Below are positions 9,099-18,221 of a stretch of 64,000 nt of DNA, piece by piece. Location of the stretch: the NCBI RefSeq assembly GCF_003014495.1, contig NZ_PYGC01000006.1, positions 124,001-188,000 of the forward strand, given 5' to 3'. Below the pieces are notes generated by a model that was not told the DNA's origin, did not search any database, and was given only the letters and a program-made list of their open reading frames with translations. This DNA is from Prolixibacter denitrificans. GTDB lineage: Bacteria; Bacteroidota; Bacteroidia; Bacteroidales; Prolixibacteraceae. Numbering within the stretch: the stretch's first letter is position 1; every line of letters starts with the position of its first letter. The translations under genes were made by a program, and so were the position numbers.

Positions 9099-10970
9099 TT
9101 ACGCCAGCTCGCTGAGTTCGAGCCAGCGCATCTCTTTTTCGTCCAGCAAGTCTTGCAGTTCACCGTGCCGGTTGGATTGTTCGACCAGTTCTTCCGGCGA
9201 TAAGTTGCCTGCATTCATCGCCTCTTCGATGGATGCTTTTTCTTTTTCCAGCTCGGCAATTTCCGTTTCCAGCTGTTCGAATTCTATCTTTTCCTTGTAG
9301 GTTAGTTTGCGTGGTTTCGGCTTGTCGGGTTTTGCCGGCTTCGCTTTTTCTGCTTTCTCCTGTTTTTCCTGTTTGCGTTCCAGCTTATCCTGTTCTTCTT
9401 TCCAGTCGCGGTAGTCGCTGTAATTCCCCGGGAAATCTTTGATTTGGCCTTCGCCCCGGAACACGAACAGGTGGTCGACAATTTTGTCCATGAAGAACCG
9501 GTCGTGCGAAACGATAATCACGCACCCGCTGAAGCTTTTCAGGTAATCCTCCAACACGTTCAGCGTCATGATGTCGAGGTCGTTGGTCGGCTCATCCAGA
9601 ATCAGGAAATTCGGATTTTGAATCAGGACCGTACAGAGATACAACCGCCGCTTTTCTCCTCCCGACAGTTTTTCCACAAATGAATATTGCACTTCCGGCG
9701 GAAAGAGGAACATGTTCAGAAATTGAGCAGCCGTCATGACCTGGCCATTGCCCAGGTCAATCACTTCCGCAATTTCTTTCACAATATCCAGAACCCGGTC
9801 TTCCGGTTTGAAGTTGATGCCATCCTGCCGGTAGTAACCGAATTTAATAGTTTCGCCTACATCGATGGTTCCGCTGTCGGCGGGAATAGCACCCGTCAGC
9901 AGGTTTAGGAAGGTACTTTTGCCGGTTCCGTTTTCCCCGACGATGCCCACCTTTTCGTAGCGGCTGAATTTATACGAGAAATCCTCGAGAATCCGGATGT
10001 CGCCAAAGCTTTTGGAGAGATGTTCCACTTCCAGTATTTTCTTTCCTAACCGGGCGCCTTGCACATTCAGCTCCACGGTTTCGTCCGAACGTCCCTGCGA
10101 GGCCTTTTCCTGAAGCTTGTACGCATTTTCAATTCGGTATTTGGCCTTGTGTCCACGGGCTTGTGGCATTCGCCGAAGCCATTCCAGTTCGGTGCGGTAT
10201 AGATTTTTGGCTTTCTCTACTTCAGCCGTTTGTTGCTGAATTCGTTCTTCGCGTTTAGTGAGATAATACGAGTAATTTCCTTTGTAACGATAAATGGTTT
10301 GGTCATCCAGTTCCAGAATTTCGTCGCACACTCTGTCGAGGAAGTAGCGGTCGTGCGTCACCATGAAAAGCGTGGACTTGGCTTTCCCCAGGTATTTTTC
10401 CAGCCATTCAATCATGTCCAGATCCAGGTGGTTGGTGGGCTCGTCGAGGATGAGAAAGTCGGGTTCGGTAATCAAAACGTTGGCCAGTGCCACCCGTTTC
10501 TGCTGACCACCGGAAAGTTGACTGATGCGCTGATTGAAATTGGTAATTTTCAGTCGCGTCAGGATTTGTTTGATGCGTACTTCAAAATCCCAGGCATTCA
10601 GCCGGTTCATCTTCTCCATGGCTTCGGCCAGTAAATCATGGTTCTGACTTTCCACAGCGATTTCATACTGACGGATGGTTTCCACCAGTTCGTCCGACGA
10701 TTTAAATGCGGCCTGCATTACGGTATCGTTCGGGTCCAAATCGGGTGTTTGCCGGAGGTAGCCCACGCGAATGTCGTTGGCAATGGAAATGCTGCCTTTG
10801 CTGGGCGAGTTGATGTTGTAAATCAAATCCATCAAGGTTGATTTACCCGTACCGTTTTTGGCAATCAGGGCTACCTTTTGCCCTTCTGAAATAGTGAAGT
10901 TGATATTCTCGAAGAGGGCGAGTTCGCCCCAGTATTTTGTCAGATTTTCAACCTGAAGATATGGCTTCAT
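9099..10970 (-). CDS. ABC-F family ATPase (Uup-like)
   Basis: Soluble tandem-ATPase of the ABC-F family, which act on ribosomes or nucleic acid rather than transport. The 623-residue protein has two nucleotide-binding domains: the first with AKNGTGKST (about residues 37-45), signature LSGGQQKRVALA (about 153) and LDEPTNHLD; the second with GENGTGKST (about 350), LSGGEKRRLYLC and LDEPTNDLD. The inter-domain linker (about 240-310) is charged, and the C-terminus (about 540-620) is a Lys/Glu-rich coiled coil typical of Uup. In the first Walker A the initial Gly is Ala. It lies opposite to the cus genes and divergent from nth. No membrane segments. Confidence 0.9.
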   Translation of the reverse strand: MKPYLQVENLTKYWGELALFENINFTISEGQKVALIAKNGTGKSTLMDLIYNINSPSKGSISIANDIRVGYLRQTPDLDPNDTVMQAAFKSSDELVETIRQYEIAVESQNHDLLAEAMEKMNRLNAWDFEVRIKQILTRLKITNFNQRISQLSGGQQKRVALANVLITEPDFLILDEPTNHLDLDMIEWLEKYLGKAKSTLFMVTHDRYFLDRVCDEILELDDQTIYRYKGNYSYYLTKREERIQQQTAEVEKAKNLYRTELEWLRRMPQARGHKAKYRIENAYKLQEKASQGRSDETVELNVQGARLGKKILEVEHLSKSFGDIRILEDFSYKFSRYEKVGIVGENGTGKSTFLNLLTGAIPADSGTIDVGETIKFGYYRQDGINFKPEDRVLDIVKEIAEVIDLGNGQVMTAAQFLNMFLFPPEVQYSFVEKLSGGEKRRLYLCTVLIQNPNFLILDEPTNDLDIMTLNVLEDYLKSFSGCVIIVSHDRFFMDKIVDHLFVFRGEGQIKDFPGNYSDYRDWKEEQDKLERKQEKQEKAEKAKPAKPDKPKPRKLTYKEKIEFEQLETEIAELEKEKASIEEAMNAGNLSPEELVEQSNRHGELQDLLDEKEMRWLELSELA

Positions 10971-10990
10971 GCAATCCCTGTTTTAGCCCT

Positions 10991-10998
10991 CAAAAATA
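10991..10998 (-). promoter_or_regulatory. -7 box for the ABC-F gene
   Basis: On the minus strand this reads TATTTTTG, matching TAnnTTTG, about 21 bases before the start codon. A TTTG lies about 23 bases further upstream, a little long for a standard -33 element. Confidence 0.4.
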
Positions 10999-11145
10999 GC
11001 AGGAATTACATGAAAAACCACAAATGTTTGGTCTTATCACCTTGGCGTGAAAATCAAGTGTCGCTGAACAAAATCCGGTTGTTTTCAGTTGGAATGATGA
11101 TTTACATAAGCGAAACCATTAATTTTACCGCAAACGAATTAACCC

Positions 11146-11799
11146 ATGCAGAAAAAAGAACGCTTTGCCCACGTTATCGAGTGGTTCCAAAAGGAAATGC
11201 CCATTGCTGAAACAGAGCTGGAATACACCAATCCGTACGAATTGCTGGTAGCCGTCATTCTTTCGGCTCAATGCACCGATAAGCGGGTAAACCAACTCAC
11301 ACCCGAACTGCTTCAGCGATTTCCTACGCCCGAAAAACTGGCCGAAGTAGAGCCGGGCGAAGTGTTCGAATACATCCGTTCGTGTTCTTATCCGAATAAC
11401 AAAGCCAAACATTTGGTGGGCATGGCGAAAATGCTGGTGGAGAAGTTCAACAGCGAAATTCCGGATACGGTAGAAGAGCTGGTCAAACTGCCTGGCGTAG
11501 GGAGGAAGACGGCCAATGTGATTGCTTCGGTGGTATTCAACAAGCCAGCAATGGCCGTTGATACACATGTTTTTCGTGTGGCAGCCCGTTTGGGATTGAG
11601 TACGAATGCCAAAACGCCGTTGGAAACAGAAAAGCAGCTGATAAAATATATTCCGGAAGATTTGATTGCCACAGCACATCATTGGCTCATTCTGCATGGC
11701 CGGTATGTTTGTCTGGCGCGTAAACCCAAATGTGAGAAGTGTGGACTAACTCCTTACTGCAAATATTATCAGCAAAAGCTAAAAAAGGAGGAAGCTTAA
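11146..11799 (+). CDS. nth: endonuclease III (DNA glycosylase/AP lyase)
   Basis: Base-excision repair enzyme that removes oxidised pyrimidines and nicks abasic sites. The 217-residue length is typical. Visible features are the substrate region LSAQCTDKRVN (about residues 39-49), the helix-hairpin-helix LPGVGRKTANVI (about 115-126) with the catalytic Lys, the catalytic Asp in AVDTHVFRVA (about 142), and the C-terminal [4Fe-4S] ligands in the order C-x6-C-x2-C-x5-C (residues about 189-205). It is divergent from the ABC-F gene and convergent with the ZIP transporter, whose stop lies only 10 bases away. Confidence 0.96.
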   Translation: MQKKERFAHVIEWFQKEMPIAETELEYTNPYELLVAVILSAQCTDKRVNQLTPELLQRFPTPEKLAEVEPGEVFEYIRSCSYPNNKAKHLVGMAKMLVEKFNSEIPDTVEELVKLPGVGRKTANVIASVVFNKPAMAVDTHVFRVAARLGLSTNAKTPLETEKQLIKYIPEDLIATAHHWLILHGRYVCLARKPKCEKCGLTPYCKYYQQKLKKEEA

Positions 11800-11808
11800 A
11801 GTCTCTTT

Positions 11809-12636
11809 TCAGGAAAGTACCATCAGACTGAGTGCCATCACGGCCATTCCGCCAATGAGACCGTAAACCGAAAGGTGGTGTTCGCCGTATTCTTCGGCCG
11901 ATGGTAATAATTCGTCGAAAGAGATGAAAATCATAATCCCCGCGACACCTGCCAAAATATAGGCGAAAATCAGATCCATATTTTCCGGTGTAACGAAGGG
12001 CATAATCAAGAGATATCCTAATAGAGCACCTACCGGTTCCGAAACTCCCGACAGGAAAGAGAGCCAGAACGCTTTTCTCCGATTTCCGGTCGCATAATAT
12101 ACCGGAACCGAAACGGCAATACCTTCCGGGATGTTATGAATCGCAATAGCAATGGCAATCGCTATTCCAATAGATGGATCTTCGAGTGCGGAGGCAAACG
12201 TGGCCAATCCCTCCGGGAAATTGTGAATACCAACAGCCAAAGCCGTCATAATACCCATCCGGTAAAGTTTCCGGAAGGCAATAGCCTTACTTTTGTCGTC
12301 CATATCCTCTACAGCCTTCAATTCGTGAGGGTTTTCGAAGCTGGGAATGAATTTATCGATGAAGGTAATCAGCAGCATGCCGCCAAAGAAGGCGAGGAGC
12401 GAATACCAGTGGCCCCGCAACTTACCAAGCTTACCAATCAGGATTTCCTGGGCGTGAGGAAAAATCTCCATGAACGAGATGTAAATCATCACACCTGCCG
12501 AGAAACCGAGAGCCACGCTTAATAGTTTGGTGTTGGTGCGCTTGGTGAAGAAGGCGATTGCACTTCCAATTCCGGTTGACAAACCGGCAAAAAGCGTAAG
12601 CAGAAAAGCGGTTAGAATATTCCCGGATATTTCCAT
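11809..12636 (-). CDS. zupT: ZIP-family divalent metal transporter (ZupT-like)
   Basis: Inner-membrane uptake carrier for Zn2+ and related divalent metals. The 275-residue protein has about eight hydrophobic helices and the two ZIP signature helices: HNFPEGLATF (about residues 161-170) and HNIPEGIAVSVPVY (about 190-203), whose His, Asn and Glu form the binuclear metal site. Length and motifs match ZupT. It is encoded singly, convergent with nth and divergent from the ferredoxin gene. Metal specificity cannot be told from sequence alone. Confidence 0.93.
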   Translation of the reverse strand: MEISGNILTAFLLTLFAGLSTGIGSAIAFFTKRTNTKLLSVALGFSAGVMIYISFMEIFPHAQEILIGKLGKLRGHWYSLLAFFGGMLLITFIDKFIPSFENPHELKAVEDMDDKSKAIAFRKLYRMGIMTALAVGIHNFPEGLATFASALEDPSIGIAIAIAIAIHNIPEGIAVSVPVYYATGNRRKAFWLSFLSGVSEPVGALLGYLLIMPFVTPENMDLIFAYILAGVAGIMIFISFDELLPSAEEYGEHHLSVYGLIGGMAVMALSLMVLS

Positions 12637-12782
12637 TTGTTGGGTTTAGCTTAAGTTGAGTATAGGTCGTATTTCCGAAATCTAAAACGAAAATAATAAA
12701 ACCAGCTGAAAGTAACGGCTTTCTGCCGTTTTTGGAATGATTATAAAATTCCTCAAAAAATGTTATTAACACATCTAGAGAA

Positions 12783-12812
12783 TTTGTTTTTTAGTCAAAC
12801 TTTGTACATTTG
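12783..12812 (+). promoter_or_regulatory. consensus Bacteroidota promoter for the ferredoxin gene
   Basis: TTTG at 12783-12786 and TACATTTG at 12805-12812 match the -33 and -7 elements of the sigma-ABfr promoter with an 18-base spacer. The predicted start of transcription is about 30 bases before the ferredoxin ATG. This is the best full promoter match in the window. Confidence 0.75.
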
Positions 12813-12851
12813 CTCCTATTAAAATGTTATCAATAAAAACCCATTTAAGTT

Positions 12852-13022
12852 ATGGCTTACGTTATCAATGACGAATGTATTGCTTGCGGAACTTGTATTG
12901 ACGAATGTCCGGTAGAAGCGATTAGTGAAGGTGAAATCTATACAATTGACCCGGAACTTTGCACAGATTGTGGTTCTTGCGCAGAGGTTTGTCCTACTGA
13001 AGCTATTTCTCCAGCAGAGTAA
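12852..13022 (+). CDS. 2[4Fe-4S] bacterial-type ferredoxin
   Basis: A 56-residue electron carrier. It has two classical cluster motifs: C-IACGTC-IDEC-P near residues 9-20 and C-TDCGSC-AEVC-P near residues 37-48, that is two CxxCxxCxxxCP sets, each giving three ligands to one cluster and one to the other. Size and symmetry are those of clostridial-type ferredoxins. It has its own strong promoter and terminator, so it is a monocistronic gene, as usual for the housekeeping ferredoxin of anaerobic or facultative Bacteroidota. Confidence 0.95.
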   Translation: MAYVINDECIACGTCIDECPVEAISEGEIYTIDPELCTDCGSCAEVCPTEAISPAE

Positions 13023-13045
13023 TCTCGGACAAGAATAAAAGATTG

Positions 13046-13077
13046 AGCCTGTCCCAATTTGGGACGGGCTTTTTCTT
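13046..13077 (+). terminator. terminator of the ferredoxin gene
   Basis: A 10-bp stem (AGCCTGTCCC with GGGACGGGCT, one G-U pair) with a 5-base loop is followed by a T-rich run. It also faces the convergent YfcC gene. Confidence 0.88.
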
Positions 13078-13094
13078 TTTATGGGAGGTGGCTT

Positions 13095-14690
13095 TTAGAA
13101 CCCGTTCAGTTTCATGGTGACTGTCGGGATAAGCAACAGGAATCCGATTAGGATCAGAATGGCCATCAAAGGTGCAATCCATCTCACCCATTTCTCGTAG
13201 GGAATTTTGGCTACACCCAAGACTGCAATCAGAATTCCGGAAGTAGGAGTAATCATGTTGGTAAATCCGTCACCAAACTGGAAAGCCATAACCGTTGCCT
13301 GCCGGGAAACACCAATTAGGTCGGAAAACTGCGACATCATCGGCATAGTTAAAGCTGCTTTGCCCGATCCTGAAGGAATGATAATATTTAGCATGGTTTG
13401 AAAGATGTACATCATGCCAACGGAAGCAACCTTGCCCAGATTGCTCATCGATTCAGCAATGTAATGGAGCAACGTGTCAATGATATGACCATCGTTCAGT
13501 ATAACGATAATGCCTCCCGCGAGTCCAACGACCATGGCCGCTGACAAAATATCTTTCGCACCTTCGATAAAGAGTTTGGTAATTTCGTTGCCGTTTTTCC
13601 CGGTTGCCAGTCCCGATGCAATTCCCAATCCCAGAAAAATGGTGGCAATTTCCATAACATACCAGTCGTATCCCATAACACCGATAATCAGGAAGACTAT
13701 GGTGAACAGCAGGAGTGTGAGAATGAAATAATGCACGGTCTTTCTCAGGCTGAGAATTCCCGTTACCACGAAGATAAAGGCCGCAACTGGAATTGCCGGC
13801 ATCGGATACTTACTGTTTCCAATATTCAGTTCGGTCATGGGATAACGGAAAGCTGTGTATATCATGATGACTGAAAGTAAACCAAATACCCACCAGGCAA
13901 TTTTCGGAGTATGGAATTTTAGGTTTTCAACGTGTGCGTTTCCTCTTTCCCGCCAGTAAGCATCATCCTCGTATACGGGTGATTTAGTCGGATCTTTTTT
14001 AATTTTTCTGGCGTATCGGATGATAAAAATAAATCCCACCAGGTTAATCACGACCCAGCTAAATAACCTGAATTCGATACCGGAAAACAGCGGAAGATTT
14101 GAAAGTCCCTGAGCAATTCCAATGGTAAACGGGTTGAGAATGGCACCGGCAAATCCAAGACCCGCTGCCACGAAGCAAAGCGATATCCCGACAATGGAGT
14201 CATATCCCATGGAAATGGAAAGTGGTACGAAGATGATGACAAACGCGATGGTTTCTTCGCTCATGCCGAAAACAGCACCAAATACCGAAAACATCAGCAT
14301 GATTAAAACGAAGATGAGATTATCTACACCGACTTTTTTCAGCCAGCGGTGGTGTTCCAGGTCTCGGGCGAAACGAAGAAAGGAATAAATGCCCATATCG
14401 ACGGCCTTGCTTTCATTGACAATCCAAAATGCACCGCCGATAATTAATATAAAGACAATGATGTTGGAGGTATTCTCGAAACCTTTAAAGAAAGCCGAAA
14501 ACACTTGCCAGGTTTGTGGCGCTTTGTCGACGTAGTGGAAGGAGTTACTATCGATAACCTCCCTTTCTACCTGGTTGACGGTAATTGTCTCTCTGGCGAA
14601 TTCACCTCCGGGAAGAATCCAGGTGAGGGCAGCAGAGAAGAGGATGATGAGGAAAATAATGACATACGTATGCGGTACTTTCTTTATCAT
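13095..14690 (-). CDS. YfcC-family membrane carrier
   Basis: Polytopic inner-membrane transporter of 531 residues with about 12-13 hydrophobic helices, related to the YfcC/DcuC/ArcD-like group of basic amino-acid and C4-dicarboxylate carriers. It starts MIKKVPHTYVIIFL, has LTWILPGGEF at about 22-31 (the characteristic ILPGGEF), GMSEETIAFV at about 143, ILNPFTIGIAQGLSNLP at about 185 and IIPSGSGKAALTMPM at about 436-450, motifs conserved in this family. Substrate unknown; it lies about 500 bases from hutI on the opposite strand, so a histidine-related or peptide-derived amino-acid substrate is possible but unsupported. Confidence 0.85.
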   Translation of the reverse strand: MIKKVPHTYVIIFLIILFSAALTWILPGGEFARETITVNQVEREVIDSNSFHYVDKAPQTWQVFSAFFKGFENTSNIIVFILIIGGAFWIVNESKAVDMGIYSFLRFARDLEHHRWLKKVGVDNLIFVLIMLMFSVFGAVFGMSEETIAFVIIFVPLSISMGYDSIVGISLCFVAAGLGFAGAILNPFTIGIAQGLSNLPLFSGIEFRLFSWVVINLVGFIFIIRYARKIKKDPTKSPVYEDDAYWRERGNAHVENLKFHTPKIAWWVFGLLSVIMIYTAFRYPMTELNIGNSKYPMPAIPVAAFIFVVTGILSLRKTVHYFILTLLLFTIVFLIIGVMGYDWYVMEIATIFLGLGIASGLATGKNGNEITKLFIEGAKDILSAAMVVGLAGGIIVILNDGHIIDTLLHYIAESMSNLGKVASVGMMYIFQTMLNIIIPSGSGKAALTMPMMSQFSDLIGVSRQATVMAFQFGDGFTNMITPTSGILIAVLGVAKIPYEKWVRWIAPLMAILILIGFLLLIPTVTMKLNGF

Positions 14691-15201
14691 AAGTAATTAG
14701 TTTAGCGGTTTTCAAAAATAAACAAATGGTTCAAAAAGAATATAGATTCAGATTTGCTCAACTGTTTTGAATTTTAATCGTGCTGATAGTTAGTGTTTTG
14801 GTTATGGTAAACTCCATGTGAAATTGAATTTTTAAAGGGATAAAAAAATTAAAGTTTTATGCCTGATAAGTCTCATTTTTTATCCGCGTTTCCTTAAATT
14901 TATTTATTACTATTAAACTTTCGTACTTCTAAACAGTATGGAGGTTATGAAACCTGGCTGACCTGATAAAGCTTATTCTGTTACTACCCGGAATGAATTT
15001 CCTGTTTGTTTCAGAAATAAGGTGATAGAGTTGGTGCTGATTAATGAATGAAAGATGCGATGCGCGGATTGATTCTGGATTTTGTTGAAGGCAAATTATG
15101 ATCCGTTGATTTTCCGGGTACGAAAAGTTGATAAAAAGGAGAACTCCCAAATCGATGTCGATTTTGTAGATGGATTTTCGGGGAGCTTAAAAATTTAGCA
15201 G
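14691..15201. other. intergenic region before hutI with possible gene remnant
   Basis: Contains the yfcC promoter side (left) and the hutI leader (right). From 14938 to 15199 one plus-strand frame runs ATG to TAG with only three internal stops, all TGA, and its last part (from about 15080) reads like coding sequence (LLKANYDPLIFRVRKVDKK). The number of stops is close to chance expectation, so a decayed gene is only a possibility. No RNA gene or repeat seen. Confidence 0.35.
14713..14720 (-). promoter_or_regulatory. -7 box for the YfcC gene
   Basis: On the minus strand TATTTTTG matches TAnnTTTG, about 22 bases before the start. No clear -33 partner. Confidence 0.35.
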
Positions 15202-16452
15202 ATGAAAATATTGTTGGTAAATATCAAAGAGCTGGTGCAGGTAGAAGAAGAGCCCAAACTCTGGGTTGCCGGAAAAGATATGGCAAAGATCCATACCGTA
15301 AAGGATGCTTTTCTTTTAATGCGCGACGAGATGATTGTTGACTTTGGTCCGATGGATGAATTGAACAAACGGGATCTGGACAATTACGATGTGCTGATGG
15401 AGATTGATTGCTCGGGACGCATGGTGTTCCCGTCGTTCTGTGATTCTCACACGCATTTGGTTTATCCCGCGAGTCGGGAGCAGGAATTTGTTGATAAGAT
15501 AAACGGGCTTTCATATGAAGAAATCGCGCGAAGAGGTGGTGGCATATTGAATTCAGCCCGCCGTTTGCACGAAATGAGTGAAGAAGAGCTCTGCGCTTCA
15601 GCTCTTGAGCGGATATCGGAGATCATATATAAAGGAACCGGAGCGGTTGAAATTAAAAGTGGTTATGGATTAAATCCGGAAGATGAAATCAAGATGTTGC
15701 GTGTCATTCGCCGGTTGAAAGAATCTACTCCTTTGGCTATCAAATCAACGTTTCTGGGGGCCCATTCCATTCCAATTGAATACCGGGATAATCCGTCAGT
15801 TTATGTCGATCAGATCATCAATGACATGTTGCCACGCATAGCGGAAGAAGAACTGGCCGACTATATCGACGTATTCTGCGACACTGGCTTTTTCACGGTA
15901 GCTGATACCGAACGAATACTGGAAGCTGGCGCTGAATATGGTCTTCTACCTAAAATACATGCTAACGAATTAGGCCTTACTGGTGGAGTACAGGTTGGCG
16001 TAAAAAACAAGGCGCTTTCGGTCGATCACCTCGAATATTTGGGGGACGATGAAATAAATGTTCTTAAACATTCACATACCATGCCTACCATTTTGCCCGG
16101 GGCTGCCTTTTTCCTCGACTTGCCGCTTTCGCCGGCCCGAAAGCTCATAGACTCAGGACTTCCGGTAGCATTGGCCACTGATTTTAATCCAGGTTCTTCC
16201 CCTTCCGGCGACATGAAATTCATGCAGTCGCTGGGATGCATTCGTTACAAGATGCTTCCGGAAGAGGTAATTAACGCTACCACAATTAATTCCGCCTATG
16301 CAATGGGCATTAGCGACGGCTATGGAAGTATAGCCCGCGGTAAGGCAGCCAATGTTTTTATCACCAGGGAAATTCCTTCATATCAATACTTTCCGTACGC
16401 TTATAATTCTGAACTCATCGAGACGGTAATCCTAAGAGGAGAGATACAATGA
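15202..16452 (+). CDS. hutI: imidazolonepropionase
   Basis: Hydrolyses 4-imidazolone-5-propionate to N-formimino-L-glutamate, the third step of histidine degradation. The 416-residue amidohydrolase shows the metal-binding FCDSHTHLVYPASR near residues 79-92 (HxH), GAHSIP near 191, the KIHANELG His near 252, and the ATDFNPGSSP Asp near 327. Length matches the family. The product is the substrate of the enzyme encoded by the next gene, 80 bases downstream. Histidase and urocanase genes for the first two steps are not in the window. Confidence 0.95.
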   Translation: MKILLVNIKELVQVEEEPKLWVAGKDMAKIHTVKDAFLLMRDEMIVDFGPMDELNKRDLDNYDVLMEIDCSGRMVFPSFCDSHTHLVYPASREQEFVDKINGLSYEEIARRGGGILNSARRLHEMSEEELCASALERISEIIYKGTGAVEIKSGYGLNPEDEIKMLRVIRRLKESTPLAIKSTFLGAHSIPIEYRDNPSVYVDQIINDMLPRIAEEELADYIDVFCDTGFFTVADTERILEAGAEYGLLPKIHANELGLTGGVQVGVKNKALSVDHLEYLGDDEINVLKHSHTMPTILPGAAFFLDLPLSPARKLIDSGLPVALATDFNPGSSPSGDMKFMQSLGCIRYKMLPEEVINATTINSAYAMGISDGYGSIARGKAANVFITREIPSYQYFPYAYNSELIETVILRGEIQ

Positions 16453-16532
16453 TGCACGAGAAAGATGTGAATTATCATAGTATTCCCAATTAAACACCTC
16501 TATTTTGTAGTGCCTAAAAAAATGAGAGTTCT

Positions 16533-18221
16533 ATGACAAAGCGGATTATCGAATGCGTTCCCAATTTTTCAGAGGGACGTAATTTGTCTGTTATCAAAAA
16601 AATTACGGATACAATTGAGTTGGTAAAAGGAGTGAAGTTGCTGGATGTTGATCCGGGACATGCTACCAATCGTACCGTTGTCACATTTGTAGGAGAGCCT
16701 GAACTGGTCATCGAAGCAGCGTTTCAAGCGATTAAAAAAGCTGCCGAACTAATCGATATGTCGAAACATTCCGGTGAGCATCCACGTTTTGGTGCTACCG
16801 ATGTTTGTCCGTTGGTACCCGTATCGGGAATATCAATGGAGGAGACAATTGAATATGCCCGTCAACTGGGTAAACGAGTCGGAGATGAGCTGGGAATCCC
16901 GGTTTATACCTATGAATTTGCTGCGTTCACTGAAGAACGAAGAAGTTTGGCATTTTGCCGTTCGGGAGAATACGAGGCTTTGCGTGACAAGTTGAAACGT
17001 CCTGAATGGAAACCCGACTTTGGTCCTGCAGCGTTTGTTCCCAAAACCGGAGCCGTTGCCATTGGTGCCCGTAATTTTCTCGTTGCCTATAATATTAACC
17101 TGAATACGACATCTACGCGGCGTGCCAATGCCATTGCTTTCGATGTTCGCGAAGCCGGAAGAGTAAAGCGGGAAGGTAATCCTGTAACCGGAAAAATGGT
17201 AAAAGACAAAAACGGCGAGCCGGTTCGTATTCCGGGTACGTTGAAAAAAGTTCGGGCAATTGGATGGTATATTGAAGAATACGGAATTGCCCAGATTTCG
17301 ATGAACCTGACTGATTTAACTGTTACACCGGTTCATGTGGCATTTGATGAAGTGTGCCGAAGTGCAGAGTCACGCGGCATCAGAGTAACCGGATCGGAGT
17401 TGGTGGGAATAATGCCGCTGAAGTACATCCTCGACGCTGGTAAATATTTTCTGCGAAAGCAAAATCGTTCGACCGGTATCCCGGAAAGGGAAATCATCAA
17501 AATAGCTGTCAAATCACTAGGTCTTGACGAACTTCAACCGTTTGATCCGGATAAGAAGATTATTGAGTACATGCTTGATGATAAGGAAGCGAAGAAACTG
17601 GTTGATTTAACGGCCCATGGCTTTGCGGAAGAGACAGCTTCAGAAAGTATTGCTCCGGGTGGCGGTTCGGTATCGGCGTATGTTGGTGCTTTGGGAGCGT
17701 CATTGGCTACCATGGTGGCTAACCTCTCGGCACACAAACGTGGCTGGGATGAGCGCTGGGAAGAATTCTCCGAATGGGCAGAGAAAGGCATGGAGATTCA
17801 GGAGCGACTCCTCAAACTGGTCGATGAAGATACGCAGGCTTTCAATAATATTATGACTGCATTCGGGATGCCGAAAGGCTCGGATGAAGAGAAAGCAGCG
17901 CGGGCTGAAGCGATTCAGACTGCCACGCTGAATGCGATGGAAGTTCCGCTTTCGGTAATGGAAACCTCGCTGGCATCGTTTGATGTTATTCGTGCCATGG
18001 TGGAGAAAGGAAATCCTAACTCGGTTACCGATGCAGGTGTTGGCGCACTTTGTGCCCGTTCGGCTGTCCTGGGTGCCTGGATGAACGTGCGAATCAATGC
18101 TTCCGGTTTAACCGACGAAATGAAGAAGAAGGAGTTGCTGGCGAAGGGTGAGAAGATAGCCAACCAGGCTGTTGCCATGGAGAAGGAAATTGTCAGCATG
18201 GTCGAAACTAAAATGGAATAG
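16533..18221 (+). CDS. ftcD: bifunctional glutamate formimidoyltransferase / formimidoyl-THF cyclodeaminase
   Basis: Transfers the formimino group from formiminoglutamate to tetrahydrofolate and then deaminates the product to 5,10-methenyl-THF, releasing glutamate and ammonia. The 562-residue protein is a fusion like the vertebrate FTCD. The N-terminal transferase part (about 1-300) begins ECVPNFSEGRN and has DPGHATNRTVVTFVG (about 36-50) and HSGEHPRFGATD with the catalytic His (about 79-90). The cyclodeaminase part (about 345-562) has ESIAPGGGSVSAYVGALGA near 370-388. Preceded by hutI; together they complete histidine catabolism with the folate pathway. Confidence 0.95.
   Translation: MTKRIIECVPNFSEGRNLSVIKKITDTIELVKGVKLLDVDPGHATNRTVVTFVGEPELVIEAAFQAIKKAAELIDMSKHSGEHPRFGATDVCPLVPVSGISMEETIEYARQLGKRVGDELGIPVYTYEFAAFTEERRSLAFCRSGEYEALRDKLKRPEWKPDFGPAAFVPKTGAVAIGARNFLVAYNINLNTTSTRRANAIAFDVREAGRVKREGNPVTGKMVKDKNGEPVRIPGTLKKVRAIGWYIEEYGIAQISMNLTDLTVTPVHVAFDEVCRSAESRGIRVTGSELVGIMPLKYILDAGKYFLRKQNRSTGIPEREIIKIAVKSLGLDELQPFDPDKKIIEYMLDDKEAKKLVDLTAHGFAEETASESIAPGGGSVSAYVGALGASLATMVANLSAHKRGWDERWEEFSEWAEKGMEIQERLLKLVDEDTQAFNNIMTAFGMPKGSDEEKAARAEAIQTATLNAMEVPLSVMETSLASFDVIRAMVEKGNPNSVTDAGVGALCARSAVLGAWMNVRINASGLTDEMKKKELLAKGEKIANQAVAMEKEIVSMVETKME

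Noticed and set aside
11010-11210. Plus-strand ORF of 66 residues between the ABC-F gene and nth
   Set aside because: It overlaps the start of nth in another frame and lacks any family features.
14929-15150. 73-residue minus-strand ORF before hutI
   Set aside because: No domain, basic composition, no regulatory signals. Likely chance.
14938-15199. TGA recoding (selenocysteine) in the hutI leader frame
   Set aside because: No selenocysteine-insertion element or selenoprotein family is seen, and the stop count matches chance.
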